DNA of 7,475 bases, from positions 1 through 7,475 of the forward strand of contig JAGLBH010000077.1 in NCBI GenBank assembly GCA_018260285.1. Direction: 5' to 3'. The notes beneath the pieces were generated by a model that did no database searches, was not told where the DNA came from, and was given only the letters and a program-made list of their open reading frames with translations. This document shows, piece after piece, positions 6,643 through 7,475 of the stretch; position 1 is the stretch's first letter, and each line of letters begins with the position of its first letter. The stretch is from Arthrobacter sp. GTDB taxonomy: Bacteria; Actinomycetota; Actinomycetes; Actinomycetales; Micrococcaceae. Position numbers and translations under genes: made by a program.

Positions 6643-7391
6643 TGAACGCCCAACCCTGGTCAGTCCGCGCGCTGACGGTCGAGACGATGGGGATGACCGT
6701 CTCCCTGCACGTCAGGGCTGAGGATCCCCACCGCTCGGACATCGTTGAGGCGGCCACCGAGGCGTTCCGCGTCTTCGGACGGGCCGACCGGGTCTTCTCC
6801 CCGTGGAAGCCGGAGAGCGACCTCATGCGCATCCGTCGCGGCGAGATGACCGCAGACGAGGCCGACCCCTGGTACGCCGAGGTGGTCCAGCTGTGCCGGG
6901 GCGCTGAGGAGCGCACGAACGGGCTCTTCACGACCGACCTTGTGGGCCCGGACGACACGCGCGGCTGGGACCCCACGGGACTCGTCAAGGGCTGGGCGGG
7001 AGACCGCGCGGCGGACGTTCTCCGGACGCTGGAGGGTGTCGAATTCTGCCTCAATGCTGCGGGGGACATCGTCGTCGACGGCCGGCCCGGAGACGGAGCG
7101 GAGATCTCGGACACCTGGCGCATCGGCCTGGCGGACCCGGCTGACAGCTCGCGGATTCGGGACGTCGTGGAGCTGAGGCGCGGCGCCCTGGCCACCTCGG
7201 GCACGGGCGAGCGCGGCCAGCACATCGTGGATCCGCGGACGGGACGGCCTGCCGAGACTCCCCACGGCTCCGTGACGGTGACCGGCCCTTCCCTGCTCTG
7301 GGCAGACGTGTGGGCGACCGTCGCCTTCATCGACCCTGCCGCCGTCCGCGGGAACGACGACGGATGCACCCTCGTCTCGATCCTGCGCTGA
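6642..7391 (+). CDS. apbE: FAD:protein FMN transferase (ApbE family)
   Basis: Mg2+-dependent enzyme that cleaves FAD and attaches the FMN part to a threonine of a target protein, here most likely T162 of the protein encoded just upstream. Motifs in order: TMGMTVSL (15-22); FSPWKPESDLMRI (52-64); WDPTGLVKGWAGDRA (109-123); NAAGDI (138-143), in the place of the usual N-x-GGD with the first Gly replaced by Ala; LATSGTGERG (183-192); HIVDPRTGRP (194-203); and ADVWATVAF (221-229), whose D222 and T226 correspond to the metal-binding pair. At 249 aa it is shorter than typical exported ApbE proteins (about 300-350), and it lacks a signal peptide or lipobox. Translation is coupled to the preceding gene through a TGATG overlap, with no separate ribosome binding site visible. 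Family assignment is firm; the target is inferred from the neighbourhood. Confidence 0.95.
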   Translation: MNAQPWSVRALTVETMGMTVSLHVRAEDPHRSDIVEAATEAFRVFGRADRVFSPWKPESDLMRIRRGEMTADEADPWYAEVVQLCRGAEERTNGLFTTDLVGPDDTRGWDPTGLVKGWAGDRAADVLRTLEGVEFCLNAAGDIVVDGRPGDGAEISDTWRIGLADPADSSRIRDVVELRRGALATSGTGERGQHIVDPRTGRPAETPHGSVTVTGPSLLWADVWATVAFIDPAAVRGNDDGCTLVSILR

Positions 7392-7393
7392 CG

Positions 7394-7402
7394 CCCCCCC
7401 CC
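7394..7402 (+). repeat. Homopolymer of nine C bases after apbE
   Basis: A run of nine C starts two bases after the apbE stop codon. It is outside any recognised gene. Such tracts vary by slippage and are error-prone in sequencing, so its exact length is uncertain. No function is proposed. Confidence 0.6.
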
Positions 7403-7432
7403 GCACACACCTATCCCCGATGCTCAGCCGAG

Positions 7433-7472
7433 AAAAGGCGGCGTTTTGAACGTTCAAAACGCCGCTTTCTCT
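7433..7472. terminator. Long palindromic terminator hairpin, possibly bidirectional
   Basis: A perfect 28-bp palindrome occupies 7438-7465 (half-site GCGGCGTTTTGAAC), flanked by AAAAG on the left and TTTCTCT on the right. Transcribed rightward it gives a stem of about 12 bp with a 4-base turn, a GC-rich base and a T-rich tail. That is a plausible intrinsic terminator for the reductase/FMN-binding/apbE operon, 46 nt after its stop codon. The A-run on the left gives the same structure on the other strand, so it may also serve a convergent gene beyond the window. The perfect dyad could alternatively be a protein-binding site, but position and tails favour termination. Confidence 0.75.
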
Positions 7473-7475
7473 GGG

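Noticed and set aside
6602..7457. Minus-strand open frames of 265-268 codons opposite apbE
   Set aside because: apbE carries all its family motifs on the plus strand. The antisense frames run through the terminator palindrome and show no domain.
1..7475. An undescribed defence or mobile system
   Set aside because: All genes belong to recognisable chromosomal families. There are no integrases, transposases, attachment repeats, CRISPR repeats or toxin-antitoxin-like small genes.

Overview
The window is high-GC DNA with the coding density and codon use of an Actinomycetota genome. The gene content (circularly permuted ATP-grasp plus alpha-E pair, an M1 aminopeptidase whose N-terminus resembles actinobacterial PepN, and a ferric-reductase-like / FMN-binding / ApbE set) fits that phylum. 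An Actinomyces- or Schaalia-like member of the Actinomycetaceae is a plausible but unproven guess. I see no rRNA, tRNA, CRISPR, insertion sequence or phage gene.

Layout. Positions 1-1818 are on the minus strand and hold two overlapping genes. Upstream is a circularly permuted ATP-grasp protein (190-1818). Downstream is an alpha-E domain protein, which starts inside the last codons of the first and runs off the left edge (196 to 1). A divergent intergenic region of about 126 bp (1819-1944) appears to carry a promoter for each direction. pepN, an M1 zinc aminopeptidase of 865 aa, occupies 1945-4542 on the plus strand. After a 90-bp gap come three tightly packed plus-strand genes. They are a six-helix haem/FAD/NAD ferric-reductase-like protein (4633-6087), a membrane-anchored or secreted FMN-binding domain protein with a long Ser/Thr/Ala/Pro-rich linker (6103-6642), and an ApbE-type FMN transferase (6642-7391). 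A long perfect palindrome ending in a T-rich stretch (7438-7468) probably terminates this operon.

How the genes work together. The last three genes form a compact transmembrane electron-export module. The reductase should take electrons from NAD(P)H through FAD and haem across the membrane. The FMN-binding protein, carrying FMN covalently on a threonine, should receive them outside. ApbE should attach the FMN. The ATP-grasp/alpha-E pair belongs to a predicted peptide-ligase type system whose substrate is not known to me. PepN is a housekeeping peptide-trimming enzyme.

Points for a second look: ApbE has no export signal although its presumed substrate is exported; start sites suggest leaderless mRNAs with an identical 6-nt gap between -10 box and start codon; the ATP-grasp tail contains a CAG repeat; and there is a small dyad upstream of the redox operon.
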